From Hoylesella loescheii (GTDB taxonomy: Bacteria > Bacteroidota > Bacteroidia > Bacteroidales > Bacteroidaceae): a DNA stretch of 64,000 nt. Location: assembly GCA_021531755.1 (NCBI GenBank), contig JADYUK010000004.1:1-64000 (forward strand). Reading direction: 5' to 3'. Shown here piece after piece: positions 48,628-56,215 of the stretch. The notes under the pieces are model-generated. The model had not been told where the DNA came from and ran no database searches. It was given only the letters and a program-made list of their open reading frames with translations. The stretch's first letter is position 1. Every line of letters begins with the position of its first letter. The position numbers were made by a program, and so were the translations under genes.

Positions 48628-49845
48628 ATGTATACTGTAAAAGAGCTTTCTAGCCCTTGGATGAACGGGGTTACAAAAAACATAACTTTTATTGTAACAA
48701 AGGATTGCCAACTAGCTTGTAAATATTGTTATCTTGTAGGAAAGAACGTACAGGAGAGGATGTCTTGGGACACAGCAAAATCATTCATTGATATGGTTTT
48801 GGAAAATCAGACAGACTTTCCTGAAGAAAGTGTTGTTTGGGACTTCATTGGTGGAGAACCGTTTCTGGAAATAGATTTAATTGATAAGATCTGTGATTAC
48901 CTGAAAGTTCGGATGTATGAATTGGACCATCACTGGTTCAATAGTTATCGTTTCTCGTTTTCTACCAATGGAATCAACTACCATTCACAAGCTGTTCAAA
49001 ATTTCATAAAGAAAAACAGAGATCACTTGTCTATTGGAATTACGATTGATGGCACCAAGAAAAAACATGATCTAAATAGAGTGTACAAGATCACCGAGAA
49101 TGGGTCTTATGAAGATGTTGTCCGTAATATTCCACTTTGGCTTGAACAATTTCCAGAAGCCGGAACCAAGGTAACAATAAGTAGCCCTGATATTCCATAC
49201 ATAAAAGAAAGTGTTTTACACCTTTTCAATCTTGGCATTCACCAAGTCAACATAAATGTAGTCTTTGAGGATGTTTGGCAAGAAGGTGATGATTTATTGT
49301 TTGAAAATCAACTATTAAGTCTTGCAGATGAAATGATTGATAACAAATATTATCAAAACTTTGCTTGTTCTTTCTTTTCCGAGTCTATTGGGAAACCTCT
49401 GGATCCAGAATTAGATAACCAAAACTGGTGTGGTGCGGGACGAATGCTTGCTGTCGATGCCAATGGTATTCTTTATCCTTGTACGCGTTTTGCACAATAC
49501 TCGTTGAGAGAAAAGAAGGCATGGGTTATTGGTAATATTCAAGATGGAATTGACAAAAATAAACTTCGTCCATTTTTGACATTGGATAGGACAACGCAAA
49601 CTAATGTCGAGTGTATGAATTGTGAAATTGCCAGTGGATGTGCATGGTGCCAGGGCGAAAATTATGATGCCGCAGAAAGCCCAACAATATATCAACGTAG
49701 TATTGCCATCTGCAAGATGCATAAGGCAAGAGTGCGTGCGAATAATTATTATTGGAATAAACTCTATCGCAAACTTGAAATCGAAGGCAAGCGTGAAGAG
49801 TTTGAAGCGAACAAGCCCAAAGTTAAAGACAATATAATCTGTTAG
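48628..49845 (+). CDS. Radical SAM peptide maturase (SPASM type), CXXX-repeat target family
   Basis: A 405-residue radical SAM enzyme. The iron-sulfur motif is C27-QLA-C31-KY-C34, and GGEP (75-78) is the SAM-binding strand. The C-terminal SPASM-type cysteines are C268, C285, C329, C332, C338, C341 and C362, enough for two auxiliary clusters. Enzymes with this layout crosslink or epimerise residues in ribosomal peptides, often linking cysteine sulfur to carbon. It directly follows the precursor gene, so the cysteine repeats are its expected substrate. The match to the radical SAM maturase of CXXX-repeat systems is from memory of the family. Confidence 0.9.
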   Translation: MYTVKELSSPWMNGVTKNITFIVTKDCQLACKYCYLVGKNVQERMSWDTAKSFIDMVLENQTDFPEESVVWDFIGGEPFLEIDLIDKICDYLKVRMYELDHHWFNSYRFSFSTNGINYHSQAVQNFIKKNRDHLSIGITIDGTKKKHDLNRVYKITENGSYEDVVRNIPLWLEQFPEAGTKVTISSPDIPYIKESVLHLFNLGIHQVNINVVFEDVWQEGDDLLFENQLLSLADEMIDNKYYQNFACSFFSESIGKPLDPELDNQNWCGAGRMLAVDANGILYPCTRFAQYSLREKKAWVIGNIQDGIDKNKLRPFLTLDRTTQTNVECMNCEIASGCAWCQGENYDAAESPTIYQRSIAICKMHKARVRANNYYWNKLYRKLEIEGKREEFEANKPKVKDNIIC

Positions 49846-49851
49846 ATACGT

Positions 49852-50838
49852 ATGTTACAATACCTTGTTATATTACTTGATGATACAAGTACCTCGTATT
49901 GTCATTATACAAACAGCAAGAAAAAACGACATCTTATAAGTTTAGATGATCTGAAGGCTGGAATTTTCTTTGGAATGAAAGAAAATCTAATGATTCAGTT
50001 TGTCTATCCTGATTATGAGCTGCCAGAGGAGTACATAAACGTTATTGAGACGATTGACCACAGCAACATTATGCCTATTGCAGGAAAAGATGCAGACATC
50101 ATAGTGTTTAATAACTGGAGTGAAATGGTTAGTTATCCATTTAATGTAGAGAGTACATATGTTCTGCGAATAGAGAAACTTGACCTCTTTGCTCAGCGTG
50201 ATTTCATAAAAGCAGTTTTTCGTAAGGTCGCACGTTTGAATGTTGTTATAACAGATGTAGAAACTTTCAAAGGTATCGATTTCGATACTTACAAAGAATG
50301 TCTTGAAGAATGGTCTCAAGAAATAAGATGTCTTTATGCAGACGGAGTTTCACCGCAGTTTAATCTTATCACAGACCGTATGGTACTCGACAAAATGAAT
50401 AACTGCGGTGCAGGTGACACAACCATTACACTTGCTCCTGATGGACGTTTCTATATTTGCCCTGCATTCTATCTTGACGGAGTTTGTAACGGCGAAGAGA
50501 AATCAATGAGCGAAGTTTGTAGCAAAGGTTACAATATTGGATCACTTGCAGAAGGATTAAACGTAAAGAATCCTCAACTATACAAACTTTCTCACGCTCC
50601 TCTCTGTCGTACTTGCGATTCATTTCACTGCAAACGCTGTGTGTGGCTTAATCGTAGAACTACACTAGAGGTTAATACACCAAGCAGTCAGCAATGCGTA
50701 ATATCACATATTGAAAGAGAAGTAAGTCGTAAACTCTTAAACAATCTTAAAGATGATATTCCATTACTGCATGAAAAAGAAATAGATGAATTATCATATT
50801 TAGATCCTTTTGAAATTGTACATAAATTCTTATATTAA
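49852..50838 (+). CDS. CXXX-repeat peptide maturase partner (SPASM-like domain without radical SAM motif)
   Basis: A 328-residue protein. The N-terminal two thirds lack CxxxCxxC and have no recognisable radical SAM barrel. The C-terminal third has C185, C203, C252, C255, C260, C263 and C282, spaced almost as in the neighbouring maturase (C268 to C362). It therefore looks like a degenerate partner that keeps an auxiliary-cluster domain. It may bind substrate or accept electrons, or work as a heterodimer. It fits the described CXXX repeat peptide maturase group. Start is 6 bases after the radical SAM gene. Confidence 0.82.
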   Translation: MLQYLVILLDDTSTSYCHYTNSKKKRHLISLDDLKAGIFFGMKENLMIQFVYPDYELPEEYINVIETIDHSNIMPIAGKDADIIVFNNWSEMVSYPFNVESTYVLRIEKLDLFAQRDFIKAVFRKVARLNVVITDVETFKGIDFDTYKECLEEWSQEIRCLYADGVSPQFNLITDRMVLDKMNNCGAGDTTITLAPDGRFYICPAFYLDGVCNGEEKSMSEVCSKGYNIGSLAEGLNVKNPQLYKLSHAPLCRTCDSFHCKRCVWLNRRTTLEVNTPSSQQCVISHIEREVSRKLLNNLKDDIPLLHEKEIDELSYLDPFEIVHKFLY

Positions 50839-50840
50839 AT

Positions 50841-51113
50841 ATGGAAAAGAAAATAGTTGGAAAAGTAACAGTCGAAGAAAAAAATGAAATTCTTGAACTG
50901 TTTGAACGTCGAAATGGCTTAAACGAGTTGGCTAAGATTTTGACAGCAGACAACTCTGATTTGTACGAGAAACTTGTCAAGGACATGGGTATAACAGGAA
51001 CCAAGTTCCAGCAGTGGTGGGACAGCATGGCTCAAAAATACCAATGGGAAAGTGTCGAAGGTGGCAACTGGGAAATCAACTTTGATACATGTGAAATTTT
51101 GTTGTCTAAATGA
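50841..51113 (+). CDS. Small CXXX-repeat peptide modification system protein (90 aa)
   Basis: A 90-residue acidic, mostly helical protein (KVTVEEKNEILELFERRNG, LYEKLVKDMGITGTKFQQWW). It has no signal peptide, so it acts in the cytoplasm. Its pattern is like the small accessory protein that accompanies CXXX-repeat maturases; a precursor-binding role is plausible but unproven. It begins 2 bases after the partner gene's stop. The next gene overlaps its end by 4 bases, so the genes are translated as one unit. Confidence 0.75.
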   Translation: MEKKIVGKVTVEEKNEILELFERRNGLNELAKILTADNSDLYEKLVKDMGITGTKFQQWWDSMAQKYQWESVEGGNWEINFDTCEILLSK

Positions 51114-51838
51114 TGTATCAGTTTTATCATAAATCCATTGTATTGTCAACGGTAATACTATACTTGCTGACGGCTATTATTGTGTCTTCTTGCAAAAACG
51201 ATGAAGATGATATTATACCAGGTAAACAGCACATACCTGCTGAGTTGTGTGGAACATGGTATGAAATCGATAGAGGATCAAGCTATCATCAATATTTGAC
51301 AATCAATGAAGATGGTTTTGTGAGAGCTTCGTACTTTAGTGACGGAAAAGTTACAGAGGAACAAGGCGAATGTTCATACATTGATGGGAAAATCATCTTC
51401 ACTTACAATAATGGTGGTAAATGGATGCAACTCTATGGGGCACAAAGAAGTATTGTTGAGTGGAACCCAAATGTTCTTATCCTCGGATATTTTGACGCTT
51501 CTTTCTATGCAAAAAGTAGAGAAGAGACGCTTGACTACATAGATAGACAAAGGGATTCCAAATTAATTGGAACATGGGTTTACAACCAAACTTCAACGGC
51601 TTCATCTACCGTTAAACTTACCTCAGACGGAAAAGGATCCAGAGTTTTTGATTCGCCAATAGAACATTCAACTTATACAGTGGTTGATTGGTTTACAAGA
51701 AACGGATGGATATACATAAAATATAGTGGAAAGACATCTTATACACTTTATCGATACAATATGAGTGGAGATACTTTATATTTATATTATGCGGACATCC
51801 TAGAAGATTCTACAACTTACGATTATCATAAACAATAA
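51110..51838 (+). CDS. Lipoprotein with two lipocalin-like segments
   Basis: A 242-residue exported protein. A signal sequence ends in IIVSSC with the lipidated cysteine at 28, followed by acidic KNDEDD, a pattern seen in Bacteroidetes surface lipoproteins. Two beta-rich segments begin with GTWYEIDRGS (about 45) and GTWVYNQTST (about 151), the GxW start of lipocalin-like folds. It overlaps the previous gene by 4 bases. It could shield the envelope or bind the exported peptide; nothing in the sequence decides. Confidence 0.72.
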   Translation: MMYQFYHKSIVLSTVILYLLTAIIVSSCKNDEDDIIPGKQHIPAELCGTWYEIDRGSSYHQYLTINEDGFVRASYFSDGKVTEEQGECSYIDGKIIFTYNNGGKWMQLYGAQRSIVEWNPNVLILGYFDASFYAKSREETLDYIDRQRDSKLIGTWVYNQTSTASSTVKLTSDGKGSRVFDSPIEHSTYTVVDWFTRNGWIYIKYSGKTSYTLYRYNMSGDTLYLYYADILEDSTTYDYHKQ

Positions 51839-51840
51839 TT

Positions 51841-52074
51841 ATGAATACATTAGCTATTATTCCACTCTTTATCGGTTCAACCGAGTTGATGCTCATAGCT
51901 GGAATCGCTCTACTTTTGTTTGGTGGAAAGAAACTGCCAGAACTAATGCGTGGATTAGGCCAAGGGGTCAAAGAGTTCAAGAAAGGAACACAAGACATCA
52001 CAGAACCTATTAACTCGGTTAAAGAAGAAGTAAAAGACACTGTTGAGGATGCAGTAAAATCAGAGAAATCTTAA
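51841..52074 (+). CDS. tatA: Sec-independent protein translocase subunit TatA
   Basis: A 77-residue pore-forming Tat subunit. It has a short periplasmic N-terminus, one membrane helix (about 14-28, ELMLIAGIALLLFGG) and the hallmark FGGKKLPEL (27-35) with its phenylalanine-glycine hinge. An amphipathic helix and a charged tail follow. It starts 2 bases after the lipoprotein stop and 11 bases before tatC. It lies in an operon whose first gene has a twin-arginine signal. Confidence 0.95.
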   Translation: MNTLAIIPLFIGSTELMLIAGIALLLFGGKKLPELMRGLGQGVKEFKKGTQDITEPINSVKEEVKDTVEDAVKSEKS

Positions 52075-52085
52075 TCTCAATTACA

Positions 52086-52865
52086 ATGTATCAAAACGAC
52101 AAAATGACTTTTGGCGGTCATCTCGAAGTACTCCGTCATATGCTATTCCGCATACTGTCTGTGGTATGTGGAATAGCAGTTGTCGTTTTCTGTATGAAAG
52201 ATTCCACATGGAAGATTCTATTAGCTCCAAGCGAATGGGATTTCTGTACTTATCGTTGGATTGAAAGTATTGCAGCCAAAATAGGAATAACAGATTTCCA
52301 TTTCACGTACTTCTCTGTTGATCTTATAACAACAGATTTATCTTCACAATTTATGTTACACATTACAACAGCCATGTATCTTGGGTTGTTGGGTGCTTCA
52401 CCGTTTGTTTTATACGAATTGTTTAGGTTCGTTTCTCCTGCTCTTTATGAGTCGGAAAAGAAATACTCAGTTCAAGTTGCCGTAATCATCTATTTGCTTT
52501 TCGTGGCAGGTGTTTTGATGACTTATTTTGTCTTGTTCCCAATCTCCTTTCGTTTTTTGGGAACTTACAGTGTTGCAGAGAAAGTTCATTCCACGATAAC
52601 ATTGGACAGTTATATAGATACATTTACAACGCTGACCTTAGTCATGGGGATTGTCTTCCAGTTGCCTATAATATCCTACATATTAGCAAAAATGGGAGTT
52701 ATAAACGCAGATATGCTATCTAAATATAGGAAACACTCGTTTATAATAATTATGCTGTTAGCAGCTATAATAACCCCACCAGATCTGATGACACTGATTC
52801 TTGTATCCATACCTTTATATTTGTTATACGAGGTCAGTATTGGTGTCATCCGTCATATTAATTAG
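52086..52865 (+). CDS. tatC: Sec-independent protein translocase subunit TatC
   Basis: A 259-residue polytopic protein that recognises twin-arginine signals. It has the N-terminal GHLEVLRHMLFR with the conserved glutamate E14, six hydrophobic segments, and the family block LYELFRFVSPALYESEKKY after the second. Length matches functional TatC. With TatA it makes a minimal two-component Tat system (no TatB seen), as in many Gram-positive and some Bacteroidetes systems. No other twin-arginine protein was seen in the window. Confidence 0.95.
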   Translation: MYQNDKMTFGGHLEVLRHMLFRILSVVCGIAVVVFCMKDSTWKILLAPSEWDFCTYRWIESIAAKIGITDFHFTYFSVDLITTDLSSQFMLHITTAMYLGLLGASPFVLYELFRFVSPALYESEKKYSVQVAVIIYLLFVAGVLMTYFVLFPISFRFLGTYSVAEKVHSTITLDSYIDTFTTLTLVMGIVFQLPIISYILAKMGVINADMLSKYRKHSFIIIMLLAAIITPPDLMTLILVSIPLYLLYEVSIGVIRHIN

Positions 52866-52896
52866 AAATTTCAGAAGTATAAATACCACATAAGAT

Positions 52897-53745
52897 ATGA
52901 AAAAGATTTTTTATTTTTTTGCGCTTGTCGCAATTCTTCTTGCAGGATGTAAAGGAGAGACTGTAGATGTCTCTGGAATCGTTGCTGAACGCGACTCAAT
53001 AAAAGAGGCAAGTATAAGACAACAACAAGAGTTGGATAATCTCAATGCCTTTGTTGGTATTGTTTCCAATGGACTTGATAGTATAGCTATGCAAGAGAGA
53101 TTTATAAGGATTCAAAATCCTGAGGGGCCAGGATTGACCCGCGAACAGATGAAAAAAAGTCTTGCTGAACTTGCAGATATGTTGGCAAGACAAAAAGCTC
53201 GTATTGCTCAACTTGAGGATTCCTTAAAGTTAAAAGGAACAGGAGCGGAAGGATTGCATAAGATTGTAGAATATCTTAATGAACAGCTAGAAGCAAAAGA
53301 GAAAGTAATTGCCCAATTGCGTTCAGAAGTCAACAACAAGAATACTGATATAGCACGATTACAGTCAAGAATTACTACATTGAATGAGAATGTAGAAAAG
53401 CTTGACAAGAAGAATCAGATTCAACAACAAGCACTTGTTACACAAAGTGATATGATGAATGAGTGTTATATGAAGATTGGTACTAAGAAACAGCTTAAAC
53501 AAGCTGGAATTATGGATGGTAAGAAACTTAATGCTGCTGGCTTAACTCCTGATAAATTTGTTAGGGTTGATATACGCCAATTAAGAGAATTACCTCTGAA
53601 ATCAAAGAAGCCGAAGATTCTAACAACGATGCCCCAAAGTTCATATAGCTTAGTAAAAAACTCAGATGGCACCTCGTTGTTAACCATAAATGATCCAACA
53701 CTTTTCTGGAGTTCGTCAAACTATTTGGTAATTTTACTTGATTAA
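52897..53745 (+). CDS. Coiled-coil lipoprotein
   Basis: A 282-residue exported protein with lipobox LLAGC (C18). A long heptad-rich region (about 30-190: AELADMLARQKARIAQLEDSLK, LNEQLEAKEKVIAQLRSEV) is followed by a compact C-terminal domain. The C-terminal part (MNECYMKIGTKKQLKQAG) resembles Bacteroidetes proteins of unknown function with a similar coil. It probably projects from a membrane into the periplasm. It is part of the plus-strand run that begins at 47959, 31 bases after tatC. Confidence 0.7.
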   Translation: MKKIFYFFALVAILLAGCKGETVDVSGIVAERDSIKEASIRQQQELDNLNAFVGIVSNGLDSIAMQERFIRIQNPEGPGLTREQMKKSLAELADMLARQKARIAQLEDSLKLKGTGAEGLHKIVEYLNEQLEAKEKVIAQLRSEVNNKNTDIARLQSRITTLNENVEKLDKKNQIQQQALVTQSDMMNECYMKIGTKKQLKQAGIMDGKKLNAAGLTPDKFVRVDIRQLRELPLKSKKPKILTTMPQSSYSLVKNSDGTSLLTINDPTLFWSSSNYLVILLD

Positions 53746-53752
53746 CGATAAA

Positions 53753-54238
53753 ATGAAACGCCTATTTTTATTTGTCATAATTTTGACATTGCCTATCTAC
53801 GTTAAGGCACAATCATTAAGCGAACATACTGTATCAACAGGAGAAACATTACAATCAATAGCCTTAAAATACGGGGTGTCAATCTCTGACCTAAGGAATG
53901 CGAATTCTGGGCTTGACGATTATGTTTTTGCTGGCATGGTTCTCAAAATTCCTTCAAAACAAGGTAATTCAAACGAAGTTGCGGTATTACCTCTTGATGA
54001 CCTTAAGGATATAATTTATCTTAAAGATGGTAGTGAATTAGTGGCCAAGATATTGAGCGTAGATACTAATGAAGTGAAGTTCGAGCAATATGATACAGAC
54101 GACCCTTTCACGATTGCTAAAAATGAGATAGCTTCAATAAAATTTGAGGATGGTCGAGTATCCGATTTTACTGTTCAACAAAAGAAAAGAACAACTACAA
54201 CAAAAAAATCATCCACCACAAAAAGGACTACTCGATGA
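53753..54238 (+). CDS. Exported LysM protein with SH3-like repeat
   Basis: Start at 53753 gives MKRLFLFVIILTLPIYVKAQ, a clean signal peptide; an ATG at 53738 overlaps the previous gene. The 161-residue protein has one LysM domain (about 25-67: HTVSTGETLQSIALKYG, FAGMVLKIP) for peptidoglycan binding. A beta-rich unit follows (IYLKDGSELVAKI to IASIKFEDG, about 90-140) that recurs in the next gene. The tail is Thr/Ser/Lys-rich. It overlaps the next gene by 4 bases. Confidence 0.8.
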   Translation: MKRLFLFVIILTLPIYVKAQSLSEHTVSTGETLQSIALKYGVSISDLRNANSGLDDYVFAGMVLKIPSKQGNSNEVAVLPLDDLKDIIYLKDGSELVAKILSVDTNEVKFEQYDTDDPFTIAKNEIASIKFEDGRVSDFTVQQKKRTTTTKKSSTTKRTTR

Positions 54239-54972
54239 AAAAGAACATTCTTATTATAGCTGGATTATTCATGTCATTCTGGGCAAATGCTCAGGACATG
54301 ATGCTGTTACGTAATGGAGATGAAATACAATGTAAGGTTGACATGATAAGTAATGGTACTGTTTCTTATCAAGAAAATGGCACAAAATCACAGATGCCTA
54401 CAACACAACTTTATATGATAAAGTATGAGAAAAGGGGTAATGCGTTTTTCAATTCAGATGGAGAATCGAGTTATAATTCTGAGTCATCCTCTGCAAAGTT
54501 ATCGAAGAAAGACATTGCCATCTACCTATGCGATGGTGGAGAAGTTATCGCTTCGGAGGTAAAATTGTCAAAAGAAACCGTAGATTACAAAACTTCAAAT
54601 AAGAAAACCTGGAATGCTATTACAGGCTTCTTACCAGTAAAAAAATCAGGAGATTGGAGTTCTCTACCTAAGGAAAAAGTGTTCCTAATTAGATACTTTG
54701 ATGGGTCAAGGGAAGTTATAAATGATTTGCAAAAATTAGAAGAACAGGCAAGACTTGATGCACTTCCCAAAGTAAAACATCCTTTTATCCCAATAAACAA
54801 AGATGAAAAATTTCCATGTCCTGCTGAACTTGAGTTAAACGACGGAAAGACTCATTCTGTGATTATTTATGATATGGAACGTGAATATGTTCATTATAGA
54901 AAGAAAGAATGGCAGGACGGTCCCATCTTCAGAATGCAAAGATCAAAAATTAAAGAAATAACAATAAAATAG
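54235..54972 (+). CDS. Exported protein with repeated beta (SH3-like) units
   Basis: A 245-residue protein with a signal peptide (about 1-19, ending WANAQ). Three similar units start LLRNGDEIQCKV, IYLCDGGEVIAS and LNDGKTHSVIIY. Each has the pattern hydrophobic-x-DG-E-hydrophobic and later a strand ending in IxxxxY/F. The same pattern occurs once in the LysM protein before it. No enzyme motif is seen. A scaffold or binding role is likely. Overlap with the previous gene is ATGA. Confidence 0.7.
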   Translation: MKKNILIIAGLFMSFWANAQDMMLLRNGDEIQCKVDMISNGTVSYQENGTKSQMPTTQLYMIKYEKRGNAFFNSDGESSYNSESSSAKLSKKDIAIYLCDGGEVIASEVKLSKETVDYKTSNKKTWNAITGFLPVKKSGDWSSLPKEKVFLIRYFDGSREVINDLQKLEEQARLDALPKVKHPFIPINKDEKFPCPAELELNDGKTHSVIIYDMEREYVHYRKKEWQDGPIFRMQRSKIKEITIK

Positions 54973-54980
54973 AAAATACA

Positions 54981-55745
54981 ATGAAGAAATTTTTCTTATC
55001 ATTTGCTTTGATGCTTGCATCATTAAGTATGTCAGCACAAACAGGTCAATCTCACACTGTACAACGTGGTGAGACTATTGAAAGTGTTGCTAAGAAATAT
55101 GGCATTAGTGTAGGTGATTTGCAGCAAGCAAATCCTTCAACCAGGGATTTCTTCTATGCAGGAATGAAACTCGTTATCCCTCGTAAAACGAGTACTCAGA
55201 ATGCCACACAAACATCGGGGTCAAATAGCACTAATAGAGTGGCAGTAGCAACTCCTTCAACAACAAAGACTAAGACCAACCCCGTCAAGAGCATAAATCA
55301 GAAAGTTAAAATGCCAACTTTACATAGTGACCTCGATGGTAGCGATTTTACTTCGGTAGCGTTAACTTTTGGTTCAGATTTCACTGATCTTGTTGGTATG
55401 ACATATGGTATTCAAGGTCAATATTTTCTGGATAACGGATTTGGTGCAACACTTACGGCTGGCGCAAATTATGGCTTAGAGGATGACGCTGACGTTGTGT
55501 TCAGAGTCGGTCCTAGTTATGTGTACCCACTTACTAATATGTTTTATGTGATGGGTACTGCGTGTTATACCCTAACATTGGCAGATTATGAAGGCAACAC
55601 TGGCACTGTTAGTGGAGTCTCTGTGATTCCAACAATTGGCATGTCCTTTAACCGTATTAAAGTTGGCATAAACGGCGATCTTCATTGGCGCAATGGTGGA
55701 GATTTTGGTGCTGGAGCCTATATTAGTGTCGGATATTCATTTTAG
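54981..55745 (+). CDS. LysM outer-membrane beta-barrel protein
   Basis: A 254-residue protein. It has a signal peptide (1-20, SMSAQ), one LysM domain (about 25-67: HTVQRGETIESVAKKYG), a Ser/Thr/Asn-rich linker (about 70-105) and a C-terminal domain of alternating beta strands ending ISVGYSF. The terminal phenylalanine and the strand pattern are typical of outer-membrane barrels. The LysM would bind peptidoglycan on the inner side and the barrel would lodge in the outer membrane. Gap to the previous gene is 8 bases. Confidence 0.8.
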   Translation: MKKFFLSFALMLASLSMSAQTGQSHTVQRGETIESVAKKYGISVGDLQQANPSTRDFFYAGMKLVIPRKTSTQNATQTSGSNSTNRVAVATPSTTKTKTNPVKSINQKVKMPTLHSDLDGSDFTSVALTFGSDFTDLVGMTYGIQGQYFLDNGFGATLTAGANYGLEDDADVVFRVGPSYVYPLTNMFYVMGTACYTLTLADYEGNTGTVSGVSVIPTIGMSFNRIKVGINGDLHWRNGGDFGAGAYISVGYSF

Positions 55746-55762
55746 TAATAAAATAAAATAAT

Positions 55763-56182
55763 ATGAAGACAAATAATCTCCTTAAGGTTACATACATTCT
55801 TATTTCTTTGTTATTATTGACTATCGGATTTTCATCCTGCAATAATGACGATGATGATCTAACGTCCAATTACTCCACATCTTTGATTGGAAAATGGCAG
55901 GTAACGGTTGATGAAAATACGGACGCTTATATCGTAACTTTTAATTCTGACAATACCGCTTTGATTGAACAATACAAAGAATTTGAAAAAAATGGTATGT
56001 CCAAGAAAGCTGAAGAATGCCGAGTTACGTGGAAAGTAGAAAATAATAAAATTGTATTTGATGGAGGTAAAGCCTGGTTCGCATTTGGATATACTCCTGT
56101 TACATTAGTCTCTGTTACACAGAATTCTATAGTCGGTTCTCAATGGTTTAAGGATTCGAATGTACATTTCACTCGTATGTAA
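55763..56182 (+). CDS. Lipocalin-like lipoprotein (139 aa)
   Basis: A 139-residue lipoprotein: lipobox IGFSSC (cysteine at about 26), then NNDDDD acids. The remaining 100 residues begin LIGKWQVTVDENTD, the GxW start of a lipocalin-like barrel, as in the lipoprotein at 51110-51838. This is probably a shorter relative with a single domain. Function is unknown. It sits in the same operon, 17 bases after the LysM barrel protein. Confidence 0.68.
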   Translation: MKTNNLLKVTYILISLLLLTIGFSSCNNDDDDLTSNYSTSLIGKWQVTVDENTDAYIVTFNSDNTALIEQYKEFEKNGMSKKAEECRVTWKVENNKIVFDGGKAWFAFGYTPVTLVSVTQNSIVGSQWFKDSNVHFTRM

Positions 56183-56215
56183 TAAATTTCAGTTTATTTA
56201 GACATTCCTACTGAT

